A stretch of 64,000 bases of DNA from Diploscapter coronatus (Eukaryota; Nematoda; Chromadorea; Rhabditida; Rhabditidae): positions 11,493,201 through 11,557,200 of the forward strand of contig OZ038422.1 in NCBI GenBank assembly GCA_964036155.1, given 5' to 3'. The notes under the pieces were generated by a model. The model saw only the letters and a program-made list of their open reading frames with translations. It was not told where the DNA came from and did no database searches. The translations under genes and the position numbers were made by a program. Below are positions 27,251 to 40,242 of this stretch, in pieces. Within the stretch, counting starts at the first letter, position 1. Each line of letters begins with the position of its first letter.

Positions 27251-29588
27251 CACGTTCTTTGAGTAACCCGAACAAAGGCCGGACAACTGCAAAAGTGTCT
27301 CGGATCCGAACCAAACTTATATGGTGGATACACCTATAGGTCCTAATCACAAAAATTTGGTTTTTATGTCCCGCCCTCAAAAGTGGGCGGGGCTAGGTGG
27401 GAGTCAAAGTTGGGTGTTTTGACGATTTGACACCCTTCAGGAGGCACAAAGAAAACTTTTTTGCTATAAAAGATTTTCAGAAAATTTAAAAAGCATAAAG
27501 TAGCCCATGTAATTGCACATCTTCTGGTATATAGGTTTCCAGGCAACAACCACCTGCTGAGTCAGGAATGGGTCCTGATGCCAAAAATGGGAGTATGCTG
27601 ACCCCCCATTTTTTGCAGAAAATCGATTTTCCTGAAAAATTTTACGAGAAGTTCCGAAAATCTAATGGTATATTCGGATTCTACGCATCAAATTACCCTA
27701 AAATCAGTCCTGAAAAGCACAAATTAGGGCGGACATTTTTGAAAAAAAAACGGTTAAAGTCCGTAAAGTCAGAGTACGCTTGAATGTTAACTACTGCAAA
27801 CAGCACAAAGAAAACTTTTTTGCTATGAAAGATTTTCGAAAAATTTAAAAAGTATTAAGTAGTCTAGATAATTTTCCATCTTTTGATATGTGGACTTGGG
27901 GGGTTAGACACTTGCTGGGTGCGGGAGGAGGTCCTGAAGTTAAAAAGTGTCAAGAATGGCAGTTTCAAAACATGCATATTTTGCATAAAATCGAGTTTTC
28001 TGGGAAAGTTTAGGGGGAGTTCCGAAAATCTAATGGTATATTCGGATTCTACTTATCAAATTACCCTAAAATCAGTCCTGAAAAGCATAAATTAGGGCGG
28101 ACACTTTAGAAAAAAAAATCAATCAAATAGGTGTGGCCTGAGGGTCGAGTTTTACAAAATCGATCAGAAAAATTCAAACGATACACCAATCGGTAGCCCT
28201 TGAAAAACTAAGCAACTTTTGTGAAGACACCTCATGGTTATCTATTATGGTATGCGTGGTATGGAGGTTTGAATGGGTCAGACCCACGAAAATGACAAAA
28301 AATTCATAACTTTTCGAAAGTCAAACAAATTCGAAAAATCTTTTCGGGATATAACAGTTGAAGGGCAATACTTCATTTTTGCTTCCTAGAGTACCGTGCT
28401 ATCACTTTACCATATTGCCATATGGGTCTATGGAAAACCACCCATATGGTACCAGAGTGATACTATACCAAAATGGGTATCAATCGACTCGAAATTGACT
28501 GGAGAGTGATATTCGAGTCCATTTTTATCAATCTCAGCAAGTGGTTTCATTATAACATCATAGTAATTGGCTATAACCATCTACTGAAAAAGACTAAAAA
28601 TGGAGTAACTTCAAATGACCATAAAAGGCGATAGACTAATCTGTTTTTCAAATGGTTTTCAACATATTATTCAGCTCGATAAGGGCTTTCATTTGGTATA
28701 TAACATGGTGGGTATTGATTACCAAATGGTAACTTGACCATATGAGTCGCTACCATTTGGTACAATACCATGTTTGATATCGTTCGACTCCAAATTGAAT
28801 GGGAATAAATAGTAGATGTTTCTAGCTTCAATTTGAGCCCAAATTTTGGTAGACTACCTATGGAAATATTCTCGTATTATTTTCTTGAAAATTGACATTA
28901 AATTTTGGTTTTTGAGGTACCACTCCCATACCATAATAGATAACCATGAGGTGTCTTCACAAAAGTTTCTCAGTTTTTCAAGGGCTATCGATTGGTGTAT
29001 CGTTTGAATTTTTTCAACCGAGTTTGTAAAATTCGACCCTCGGGCCACGCTCATTTGATTGATTTTTTATCAAAAATGTCCGCCCTAATTTATGCTTTTT
29101 AGGGTTGATTTTAGGGTAATTTGGTGCGTAGAATTCGAATATGGCATTAGATTTTCGGAACTTCTCCTAAACTTTTTCAGGAAAGTCGATTTTCTACAAA
29201 AATTCATGTTTTTGAGACTGCCATTTTTGACACTTTTTAACTTTAAGACCCTCTCCAGTTCCAAGTAAGTGGTTGATTCCCTAAACCAATATATTTCTAG
29301 AAAGTACATTTCATGGCCATATTCATCCTTTTTAAATTTTTCAAAAATCTTTTATAGCAAAAAAGTTTTCTTCGTACCCCCTGAGGGGTGTCAAATCGTG
29401 AAAATGCTCAACTTTGACTCCCACCTAGCCCCGCCCACTTTTGAGGGCGGGACCTAACTTTCCGATTTTTGTGAATAGGGTCCATGGATGTATCCACTAT
29501 ATAAGTTTGGTTCGGATCCGAGACACTTTTGCAGTTGTCCGGTCACTCTTTATATTTTGTTCGGGTTATTCAAAGAATGCGTCTTAAA
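27243..29588. mobile_element. 2.35 kb foldback element, copy 2 (tandem to copy 1)
   Basis: It repeats copy 1 with a period of about 2340-2348 bp, read at matching landmarks (24969/27317 and 27161/29500). The termini of the two copies meet at GTCTTAAGAC (27242-27251), where the abutting ends overlap. Inner structure is the same, including the duplicated left-half block. Confidence 0.7.
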
Positions 29589-31048
29589 ATATTTTATTTC
29601 AAAATTCTGTAACCAAATTCAATATTTATTTTATAGTAATTTCAAAATATATAGCAGAGATAGTTAATCAATTTTTGTGAACAGTTGCTGAACGTATTCA
29701 AAACATATTATTGTTCGTCAGCAGCATCAATTTTAAAGTATTTTTTCTCGATGTTTCACGAAATAGCCATTGTGTTTTATTCTCAGTCAATATCTTTTTC
29801 ACTGCCTGATTGATGATGAGGCATTTTCTCTATCGTTTTCATAGCATCGATCTATTTAGCTTCAGTTCAATACCTTTCAGTATTTGTTAAGATTATTTTA
29901 TCGTATTACCATTATAGTTTCCATACTTCCTAATTCTAAATATCAATGTAAAAATATTTAAATAAATGTAAATTTTAATTTACAACCTCATTTGAATAAA
30001 ACAGTCTATAAAAGCAATATGTAGAGATAACAAGTTGCGCCCACTTTTGCCTCGGAAAAAGGAAACAAAAGGCGTCGAGCTAACGCAAAACTTTTGAGAA
30101 GCGATTTTATCAAAAAAGATTTTTTCATAGAAAACTTTACCAAAGTTGTTTTTTCATCGAGATATATCTTCATTATAAATTCACCTAGCGAAATTTGCAT
30201 AGTAAACGCAGAACGATACAGCATTATCATTATAGTTTTGTAGTTCTTGAACAGGTCTAATTTTGTAATCTATTTTAATGAAAACAAAAATCTCTTTCGA
30301 GTAGCTTCGATTTTTGCATCTAAGTTTCACCGGAAAAAGCGATATTTTTACTGTAATTGTGCTCGATTTTCAATTTTAATCCATCAATATCATTGATTTT
30401 ATGCCCTTCAACTCATTTCTAATGAAAACCGCATGAAGAAGTAGATTTTCTTTGCAAAATTTAAAACTAAAAATCGCCTTTATAAAAGCTTGCAAAGAAC
30501 GAGAGTAATAGCTCGACGATGGAATAGGAAAGGAGGAAGGGATAAGGTGCATTCATTTCAGATGACGATAACTTTGCGTAGGATGAATCGTTTTGAAACG
30601 TTTTAAATGATTTAGAATTTGGAAAAAATGGGCTTCTAGGAAATATAGCATTTGATATTCGGCGATTTTCGACAAAAATCAACTTATGATCTCTAGTTAT
30701 GGAGCTTGAACTGTGAAAAATATTCGAGGTCAACCTAAACTTAACTTGAATTTCAACAATTTTTCAGTCGAATTTGAATTTCCAGCAAGTTCAAAGTTCA
30801 GTTAAGTTCACAGTTCTGATAGCCCTGGCTATCGCTATGTCATTAAGTGGTCAAATGACATTTTAAAATCGACTTCTTTCTTTACTATCGCTAAGCATTT
30901 AGAATTTTTCTTTGAACTGATATTGAATATTCGAATTATTCTCTTATCTGTCATCATTAATATCGGTTGAGAACATATCGACTAATGAATTTTTCCAAAT
31001 AATAAATTATCCTTATAGAAGTAATAATTTAGTTACCTAATGTAAGAA
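29589..31048. other. Spacer between the foldback elements and unit B
   Basis: No gene is supported. It contains the second arm of the 0.3 kb inverted repeat (30031-30340) and a stretch at 30730-30830 rich in AAGTTCAGTTAAGTTC, related to the small element at 39637-39725. The minus-strand frame at 30467-30733 has no recognisable content. Confidence 0.5.
30031..30340 (-). repeat. Arm 2 of the diverged 0.3 kb inverted repeat
   Basis: The reverse complement matches 17220-17540: CCTGTTCAAGAACT, GTTTACT...TTTATAATGA, GCGTTAGCTCGA. Confidence 0.6.
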
Positions 31049-33693
31049 ATGGTTTACATCGGCATTAACTTGGGCACGACACATTCGTGTATTTCCGTGA
31101 TTGAAGATGGAAAGCCTGTTTCCATTCAGAGTGATGATGGTCAGTTTTTTTTTTCATTTTTATTAGCATTAGAAACATTCATTTGTATTTTTTCACCGAA
31201 AACTTGTCACAAAATCGAGCTTTGTAAGATAAAATTAAATGAATACATTTTTTGCAATTTATAGGTTCAAGCTTACCTTTAGATCATTTTTAATTAAATT
31301 TAAATATCCTTTAAATTCTGTGTATCTGAAAAATTGACTCTTTTAGGTAAATTAACCATCCCTTCCGTGGTCGCCTACTGCGATACCGAAATCCTCGTTG
31401 GAAATTCGGCATTAACTGCAGCTACTGACATATCTAATGTTCTATACGGTTTTTAACATCATCTCGAGTTTATTTAATTTTATAAACCTCAGATTCAAAA
31501 CGGCTAATTGGTGGATTTCTGCCTGATGAAGGATCATTTTTGCCTTTCAAAGTCGAAACAAGAAATGTTTGCATTTTTAAAAAATAAATTACAATATAAT
31601 ATAGTCCATTGTAAAAAACTTGACAGTCGCAGTGCCCTTCGCACAAGGGGGCGGTGCGAACAGCACGCGTCGCGGCATGCATTGCGAATTCATTATTCAA
31701 ATTGGATTTCCACTTTCATTTATTTTTTCAACGTTTTCATTCGTGATTTTTATAATTATTCGGTAATTATCGATAATTAGCAGATAATTAGGATATAATT
31801 ACAGAATTTTGCTGAGAAATTATACTCAAGAAATCATTTTATCGAGAAAAACGATAAAAAGTCACGGAAAAAACACGAAATAAATGGAAAACTAAAACCT
31901 GTATCTGTAATTATGTTCTAATTATCTGCTAATTATCGATAATTATCAATTTTGAAGAAGAAATTCAAAAATCTATTTAAAAAGTTATTTTTTAAAAAAT
32001 CACTGCAAAATACGAGAAAAATAAGTGAAAAGTGGCTGTTCATTGAATCACCTAAAGGTAATTATCGATAATTACCGAATAATTATAAAAATCACAGATG
32101 AAAACGTTGAAAAAAATAAGTGCAAGTGGAAATCCAGTTTGAATAATGAAACTCATTGCATGCCGCGGCGCGAGCGGGAAGCGTGCTGTTCGCACCGCCC
32201 CCTTGTGCGAAGGGCACTGCGACTGTCAAGTTTTTTACAATCGACTATAATTTCATATTTAAGGGAGTCGTTGGCTATGTACTTAATGGAGGTCAACTAA
32301 ATGAGAGATTTCTTAAACCTGAAGAAGTTTCTGCTGAAATTTTGAAGAAGTTGAAGACGCTTGCAGAGGTATTTTCCTAACTCTAAAAAATAGAATTAAG
32401 AATTCCGAGCCTCAAATGCATTATTTCTTAGATTTAACAAATTTAAATGTTTTATTTCAGAAATGTCTAAATAAAGAAGTAACTGGCGCCGTTGTTACAA
32501 TACCTGCCTTCTTCAATAGTGATCAAATCAATGCGACTAAAAGAGCAATTCAAATGGCTGGTCTCGATCTGAAATGTCTGCTGGAAGAACCGACGGCAGC
32601 TGCAATTGCTTACTATAACAAAATGAGGATAACTGACTCAACGATTATGGTCTTCAATTTTGGAGGAGGTTAGAATATATTTGGATATGATACGCTGTTT
32701 TGGAAGAAAATAAAATTTGTATGCAAATCATCATCGTTAAGTGCAAAAGATCTAGTCCCTTGAAGGAATTGACATAAGACAATTAGAAAATGCAATTCAA
32801 CACGATAGTTTGACTCCGATCATTTGATTATTATGGCAATATATGAATTTGTTTATGGACTGAAATTTTCAGGGACCTTAGATATTAGTATAATGGAAAT
32901 CAAAGACGAAAAATTCGATGTGAAGTCAGTGTGTGGTGATGCACATTTAGGTTTATCACATCATTGATTATGTAGTGTGTGTGCAAAGGATACCATTTAG
33001 GCGGTCAAGATTTTGACGAAAGAATAATGAAATATGTAATCGAAGAATTCAAGAAATCGAATAACTATGATATATCGCGACAACCAAATTGGATGAAACG
33101 ATTACGAAGAGCGTGCAAAGAAGCGAAAGAATCTCTGTCATCTCAAATGGAATCATTCAATATTATCGTAAGAAATATTAATTTTATTGTTTCTGGAATA
33201 CAATTCATATTTTTGCAGCTGAATATTAATGATGATATAAACGTGAGTGTGGAAATTTCGCGATCTAACCTCAACCAACTCTGCGAAGACTTATTCGATA
33301 AAGCGATGAGAATGGTTGAAAAGGCTCTACGAAATGCACAAATCTCGGCAGAACAAATTAACAATGTGGTAATTTTATTATTAGAAAAAATCGAGGTTCT
33401 GATATGCTTTTCACTGAATATGAAATTTTATAGATTCTGGTTGGTGGATCAACTCAAATTCCGAAAATTCAAGAGCTTTTGTCGCATAAATTTGGTCAGG
33501 CAAAATTAAGATGCATTGACAATCCTGAAGAAGCTGTAGCTCATGGAGCTGCAATTATTGCAGATGCTTTGGAGGTTTGAGAATAAATAATTCATTACTA
33601 AAATGGAAGTGATAATTTCAGAAAGGAATTGAATTATCTCGGGATATCACTAATTCACATAAAATTTTATTCTATCGTAAGAATTTATATTAA
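31049..33693 (+). CDS. Hsp70 nucleotide-binding domain, unit B, catalytic Asp residues changed
   Basis: Exons: 31049-31139, 31347-31448, 31493-31566, 32264-32368, 32461-32668, 32873-32950, 33001-33167, 33219-33368, 33434-33574, and from 33622; all phases agree. Hsp70 landmarks are [37 protein letters not shown] and [11 protein letters not shown]. Two acidic residues that bind Mg-ATP in Hsp70 are replaced: phosphate 1 reads GINLGTT (Asp to Asn) and phosphate 2 reads VFNFGGGTLDI (Asp to Asn). The domain is otherwise full length and the frame is open, so it may bind nucleotide without normal hydrolysis (inference). After ALE an exon reads [18 protein letters not shown] and, unspliced, stops at 33693. 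A 0.65 kb foldback element enlarges the intron at 31567-32263. Confidence 0.83.
31602..32247. mobile_element. 0.65 kb foldback element in an intron of unit B
   Basis: Terminal inverted repeats of at least 70 bp start GTCNATTGTAAAAAACTTGACAG and contain GGGGGCGGTGCGAACAGCACGC. TA dinucleotides flank both ends, suggesting a Tc1/mariner-type target. An inner hairpin uses GGTAATTATCGATAATTA. It is GC-rich at the ends and AT-rich inside. No transposase frame. Confidence 0.7.
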
Positions 33694-33696
33694 AAG

Positions 33697-34800
33697 TTAA
33701 GTAAATTTGAAACAACTCGTAATAATTTAGTTTATTATAAAAATAATGATAAACGTGAAGGAAGAATATGCTTGTTCAATTCATCTATCTGCTCAATCGA
33801 AGAGATTGCAAATTTTCACAATTATTATACGCCGCGTAAAGTAGCAATTACACAGAATAAAGTAAATTCGTATATTCATTATTTGGAATAATTTCTTTGG
33901 CTTCAGATTTTTGGAATTGATGGCGGAAATAAATCGTTTGAAGTATTTGACTTAAATACTCGAGAAATTTCAAGAGGTCTGTTCAACAAATCCATGAATT
34001 ATCGATTCAAAGAATTTTACAGGCCCAGATCCTCTTGAATGGCGTAGTGGTGCATCTGTCGCTTATTTCAAAGACAAATTGTATTATTTGGGTGGATGGA
34101 AACCTGGAAAATGGAAAGATACGAATCGAGTTGATGTAAGAAGATCGAATAAAAGTCCATGAAATAGTTTATTCAGGTTTTAATAGATGGACAATGGCAA
34201 CCAGGACCTGCTTTTCCTTTTCCAATTCATTTTGTTCAAGCAATAAAATGCGATGAAATCTTATACGGTCACATTATAACATATTCATTATTGTAATTAT
34301 GGATATTCAGTTATTGGTGGGCGTGAAAGTAGAAAGATATATCGATTATCAGACGATGAATTGGGATGGATTGAAATTGAAGAGATTCCAGAAAGACGAT
34401 ATTCTTTTGGAGCTGCATCACTAAACGGAAGAATTTACATAACTGGAGGAGATGATAGGTCGTTAACTTTATATGATAAATAATATATCATTATATATTT
34501 AGTGATAATGGTATTGATGTATTCAAATCCTGTCTGTGTTTCGATCCCTCAGCTCCAGTTGACAGTCGACTTTCTCGAATCGCTGATATGAATTATGAAA
34601 GAGCAGAACATTCGCTCATTGTCACTAATGGAAAATTGTATGCAATCGGAGGGTGAGCTAAGATTTTGGCATATCTTTATATGACATATTTATTCTTAGA
34701 TTTGAACAATTTTCGACGAAAAATTATTGCAATTCAATCGAAGAATACGATTCGCAAACGAATAAATGGAGTGAAGTCGGAAAAGTTAATTTGCATGAAA
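33697..34800 (+). CDS. Kelch-repeat module 1 of unit B
   Basis: It has the same exon layout as unit A without the MITE. A leading segment (LVYYKNNDKREGRICLF) is followed by FGIDGGNKSFEVFDLN, a DPLEWRSGASVAYFKDKL exon with YYLGGW, an IDGQWQPGPAF exon, an IYRLSDDELGWIEIEEIPE exon with IYITGG, then LSRIADMNYERAEHSLIV with LYAIGG, and IEEYDSQTNKWSEVG. That makes four to five kelch strands, enough for most of a propeller. Which intron joins it to the Hsp70 domain is unclear. Kelch propellers usually bind protein partners; the partner is unknown. Confidence 0.6.
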
Positions 34801-35912
34801 TTTTATTTTATTGTGAGAAAGAAAGCTAAGTAAAAGAATTTAAAACGATTCGTAATAGTTTAGTTTGTCATCGAAGTGGTAAAGATGAAGGAAGAATAGG
34901 CTTGTTCAATTCATATACTTGCTCAGCCGAAGAGATTGTAAAATTCCACAATTGTTATGAGTCATGTCAAGTAGCAATTACACAGAATAAAGTAAGTCCT
35001 TATGTTCATTATTTTGAATAATTTTTTAAACTTCAGATTCTTGGAATTGATGGCGGAAATAAATCGTTTGAAGTATTTGACTTAAATACTCGAGAAATTT
35101 CAAGAGGTCTGTTCAACAAATCCATGAATTATCGATTCAAAGAATTTTACAGGCCCAGATCCTCTTGAATGGCGTAGTGGTGCATCTGTCGCTTATTTCA
35201 AAGACAAATTGTATTATTTGGGTGGATGGAAACCTGGAAAATGGAAAGATACGAATCGAGTTGATGTAAGAAGATCGAATAAAAGTCCATGAAATAGTTT
35301 ATTCAGGTTTTAATAGATGAAAAATGGCAAACAGGACCTGCCTTTCCTCTTCCAGTTAATTCTGCTCAAACAATAACATGCGATGAAATTTTATACGGTC
35401 ACATTATAGCATATTCATTATTGTAATCATGGATATTCAGTTATTGATGGTTGTGGAAGTAGAAAGATATATCGATTATCAAACGATGAACGGAAATGGG
35501 TTGAAATTGGAGAGATTCCGGAAATACGAATTCGTTTTGGAGTTGCATCGTTAAATGGAAAAATTTACATATCTGGAGGATTGAACCCGTTAATTTTGTA
35601 TGATAAATAATGTATCATTATATATTTAGTTATTTTACAAATGTCTTAAAATCCTGTCTGTGTTTCGACCCCTCAGCTCCAGTTGGTAGCCGAGTTTCTC
35701 GAATCGCTGATATGAATTATCTAAGAAAGGATCATTCGCTTGTTGTCGCTAACGGAAAATTGTATGCAATCGGAGGGTGAGCTGAGATTTTGCATATTTT
35801 TATACGAAATATTTGTTAATTTAGATATCAAGCATTTTATTCTGAGGCATTTTTTTGCAACTCAATCGAGGAATACGATCCACAAGCGAATAAATGGGGA
35901 GAAATCGAAAAG
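34801..35912 (+). CDS. Kelch-repeat module 2 of unit B (tandem duplicate)
   Basis: A tandem duplicate of module 1, offset by 1130 bp. 33913-34190 and 35043-35320 appear identical, while the flanks are diverged. It begins with a leading segment joined directly onto the end of module 1 (NLHEILFY after EVGK) and ends IEEYDPQANKWGEIEKLKFG. From there the frame runs straight into a duplicate of the last part of an Hsp70 ATPase domain. Confidence 0.58.
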
Positions 35913-36176
35913 TTAAAATTTGGCCTAAATTCCGATAAGGCTGTAGCTCATGGAGCTGCGATTATTGCAGATCTTTTAGAGGCTTGAAGATAAATAACTC
36001 ATTACTAAAATGGAAGTGATAATTTCAGAAAGGAATTGAAATCCCAGTGACAGCCGAAACACTATCTACATCAAGTAATATAGGACCTACAAGTGAGGAT
36101 TTAATAATTGATTAAAAAAATCTAGTTTATTTTCATTTTTAGAAAATGAACCGACAAATTCTAGCAGCCCAATTAA
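35913..36176 (+). CDS. Hsp70 domain end-fragment and linker joining unit B to unit C
   Basis: The kelch exon continues in frame into [19 protein letters not shown], a copy of the unit B ATPase end (compare [18 protein letters not shown]). The donor that is GT in unit B is GC here (35984); if it is not used, the frame stops two codons later. The next exons, 36029-36092 and 36143-36176, code for a Ser/Thr-rich linker (KGIEIPVTAETLSTSSN, then NEPTNSSSPIK). Their phases lead exactly into the ATPase domain of unit C. Confidence 0.55.
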
Positions 36177-36199
36177 GTAAGAATTCAGAATTTCATTAA

Positions 36200-38180
<1,981 letters not shown>

Positions 38181-38214
38181 AAGAATTTATATTAAAAGTT
38201 TAAAAAAATTGAAA

Positions 38215-39470
38215 CAACTCGTAATAATTTAGTTTATTATAAAAATAATGATACACTTGAAGGAAAAATAGGCTTGTTTAATTCATTTACCTGCTCAGCA
38301 AAAGAGATTGCAAAATTCCGCAATTGGTATCTGCCATGTCAAGTAACAACTACACGGGATAAAGTAAATTCTTATATTCGTTATTTCGAATAATTTCTCA
38401 AGTTTCAGATTTTTGGAATTCGCGATTATGACAAGTTATCTGAAATATTTGACTTAAATACTGGACAACTTTTAAAAGGTCTTATCATCAAACCTATGAA
38501 TGATCGATTCAAAGAATTTTACAGGCCCAGATCCTCCTAAATGGCGTATCGGTGCATCTGTAGCTTATTTTAAAGATAAATTTTATTATTTGGGTGGAAG
38601 AGACTCGAAAACCGCAAGTGAAAAGGATCCTGCTGATGTAAGAAGATCGAATAAAAGTCTATGAAATAATTATTCAGGTTTTAATTGATGGAAAATGGCA
38701 AACAGGACCTCCTTCTCTTTATTCAATTGATCCTGTTCAAACAATAACATGCGATGAGAATTTATACGGTCACATTATAACATATTCATCATTCTTGTAA
38801 TTATGGACATTCAGTTATTCATGGATGGTTTGATAAGAAGATATCTCGATTATCAGATGATGAACGGGAGTGGATTAAAATTGGAGAGATTATAGGACGA
38901 AGGGGATTCGGAATTGCATTGCTAAATGGAAAAATTTACATAAGTGGAGGAACTACAGGAATTATATAGTTAATTTTGTATCATAAATAATGTATCATTA
39001 TATATTTAGTGCTAGTGATAAGGGTTGTGTATTAAAATCCTGTCTGTGCTTCGACTCTTCAGCTCCGACACACTCCCTATTAGAAACTGACGAATTCAAA
39101 CTACCCAGATATGGAACTAGTTGGTCAACCCCTTCAGAAACTCATATTGTGAAACAGTTCCGAATCCGGGGTGTTCCGAATTGATCAGTTTCTAATAGGG
39201 CTCCAGTTGACAGTCGACTTTCTCGAATCGCTGATATGAATTATGCAAGAACAGGGCATTCGCTCATTGTCACTAATGGAAAATTGTATGCAATCGGAGG
39301 GTGAGCTGAGATTTTGCACTTTTATCCGAAATATTTGTTAACCTAGACTTCAAAATACTGAGAGAAAAAGTGATGATTCTTCTAATCTGATAAACTTCTG
39401 TGATGTCATCGAAGAATACGATCCACAAACAGATAAATGGAAAATAGTGGGAAAATTAAAATTTGAATAA
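38215..39470 (+). CDS. Kelch-repeat module of unit C, carrying the same MITE as unit A
   Basis: Kelch exons include FYYLGGRDS, DGKWQTGPPSL, EREWIKIGEI and IYISGGTTG. The following exon runs in frame into the MITE and stops at 39184 with tail FRIRGVPN, as in unit A. Downstream orphan exons code for IADMNYARTGHSLIV, LYAIGG and IEEYDPQTDKWKIVGKL ending at TAA 39468-39470. Whether the MITE is removed by splicing cannot be told from DNA alone. Confidence 0.55.
39075..39200. mobile_element. 126-bp MITE in unit C kelch exon
   Basis: Same position in the exon, same length and same terminal repeats as 20808-20933. The inner sequence differs at many positions, for example around 39105-39140. The insertion therefore predates the duplication of the kelch module, or was copied by gene conversion and then diverged. 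Confidence 0.75.
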
Positions 39471-39529
39471 TGCAGCTTAATATCCATATATCCTTTTATT
39501 TGGCATATTATGTTTTATGAATATTATCT

Positions 39530-39635
39530 TTATTCGATTATTATTTTAAAAATTTTAATGAGCATGATAAAGAAAACTCTCGAAGATATTCAATAAAGAT
39601 GCTGAGAAATTGCAACTGAAATAAATATTCCTTTT
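39530..39635 (+). repeat. 3' flank of the kelch unit, copy next to unit C
   Basis: Matches 24735-24895 and 55010-55160 (GAGCATGATAAAGAAAACTCTCGAAG, then AACTGAAATAAATATTCC), placed just after the end of unit C. Confidence 0.55.
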
Positions 39636-39636
39636 A

Positions 39637-39725
39637 ATCAGGGTTGTACGAACTGAACTGAACCTCGAACTGTCTGGAAGTTCAGTTCAAGTTCGATTTT
39701 TTCGAACTTCAGACGACCCTGATTC
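39637..39725. mobile_element. Small inverted-repeat element, about 85 bp
   Basis: Ends ATCAGGGTTG and CGACCCTGAT are inverted repeats. The interior has GAACTGAACTGAAC, GTTCAGTTCAAG and the palindrome GTTCGATTTTTTCGAAC. Related fragments are at 17580-17640 and 30730-30830. Confidence 0.5.
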
Positions 39726-40242
39726 TGTTATTTACTCTCTACTATTTACGACAGTGTTATATTACCAGAAAATTCAATGTTTTAAATGGGGTCGAGTAAA
39801 TTCAAGAAAAAACAATAAATAATTGATAGCATATCGAAAATTGATTGACTTATGTTAACATAACCCTCGAAAATATCCACTCTGAAGTGAGTTATTCCGG
39901 GAAAATTTAATTTGAAAACGACGTTCGCGGACGACCACTTGCGAATTATCTATTTCTGCGCACATGTTCTTGCGCTTCTTTTCAAATTCCATTCAGTTTT
40001 AACCGTTATTTGCAACAGTCGCGCAACTATTCGAACTTGCATTGAAATTAAAATCTTTTTTCCCGTGAAAATAAATGCTTTTTTTACTATAAAATTCGTG
40101 AATTTCCAAGGAAAAATGTCGTATTTTATAGGCTCGTTCGTTTTCGACATTTTTCGGGCATTTTAATTAAAAATTGGCCCCTCGAACAGGGTCGATTTGT
40201 TATCTTTGTTTATTATTTTTCAAATGTCTCAAATTCAGGAAA
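39726..40242. other. Intergenic region upstream of the RNA polymerase I subunit gene
   Basis: No gene is supported. The last bases, 40230-40239, are pyrimidine-rich and end in AAATTCAG, three bases before the ATG. Confidence 0.5.
40232..40240 (+). promoter_or_regulatory. Possible trans-splice acceptor
   Basis: TCAAATTCAG lies directly before GAAAATG with no coding exon upstream. In nematodes such a site receives a spliced leader (known of the group). The leader itself is not in this window. Confidence 0.35.

Noticed and set aside
25015..29457. Repeated 60-75 codon frames in the 2.35 kb elements as a gene family or transposase
   Set aside because: Frames are short, not extended by splicing, lack catalytic motifs, and repeat only because the DNA repeats.
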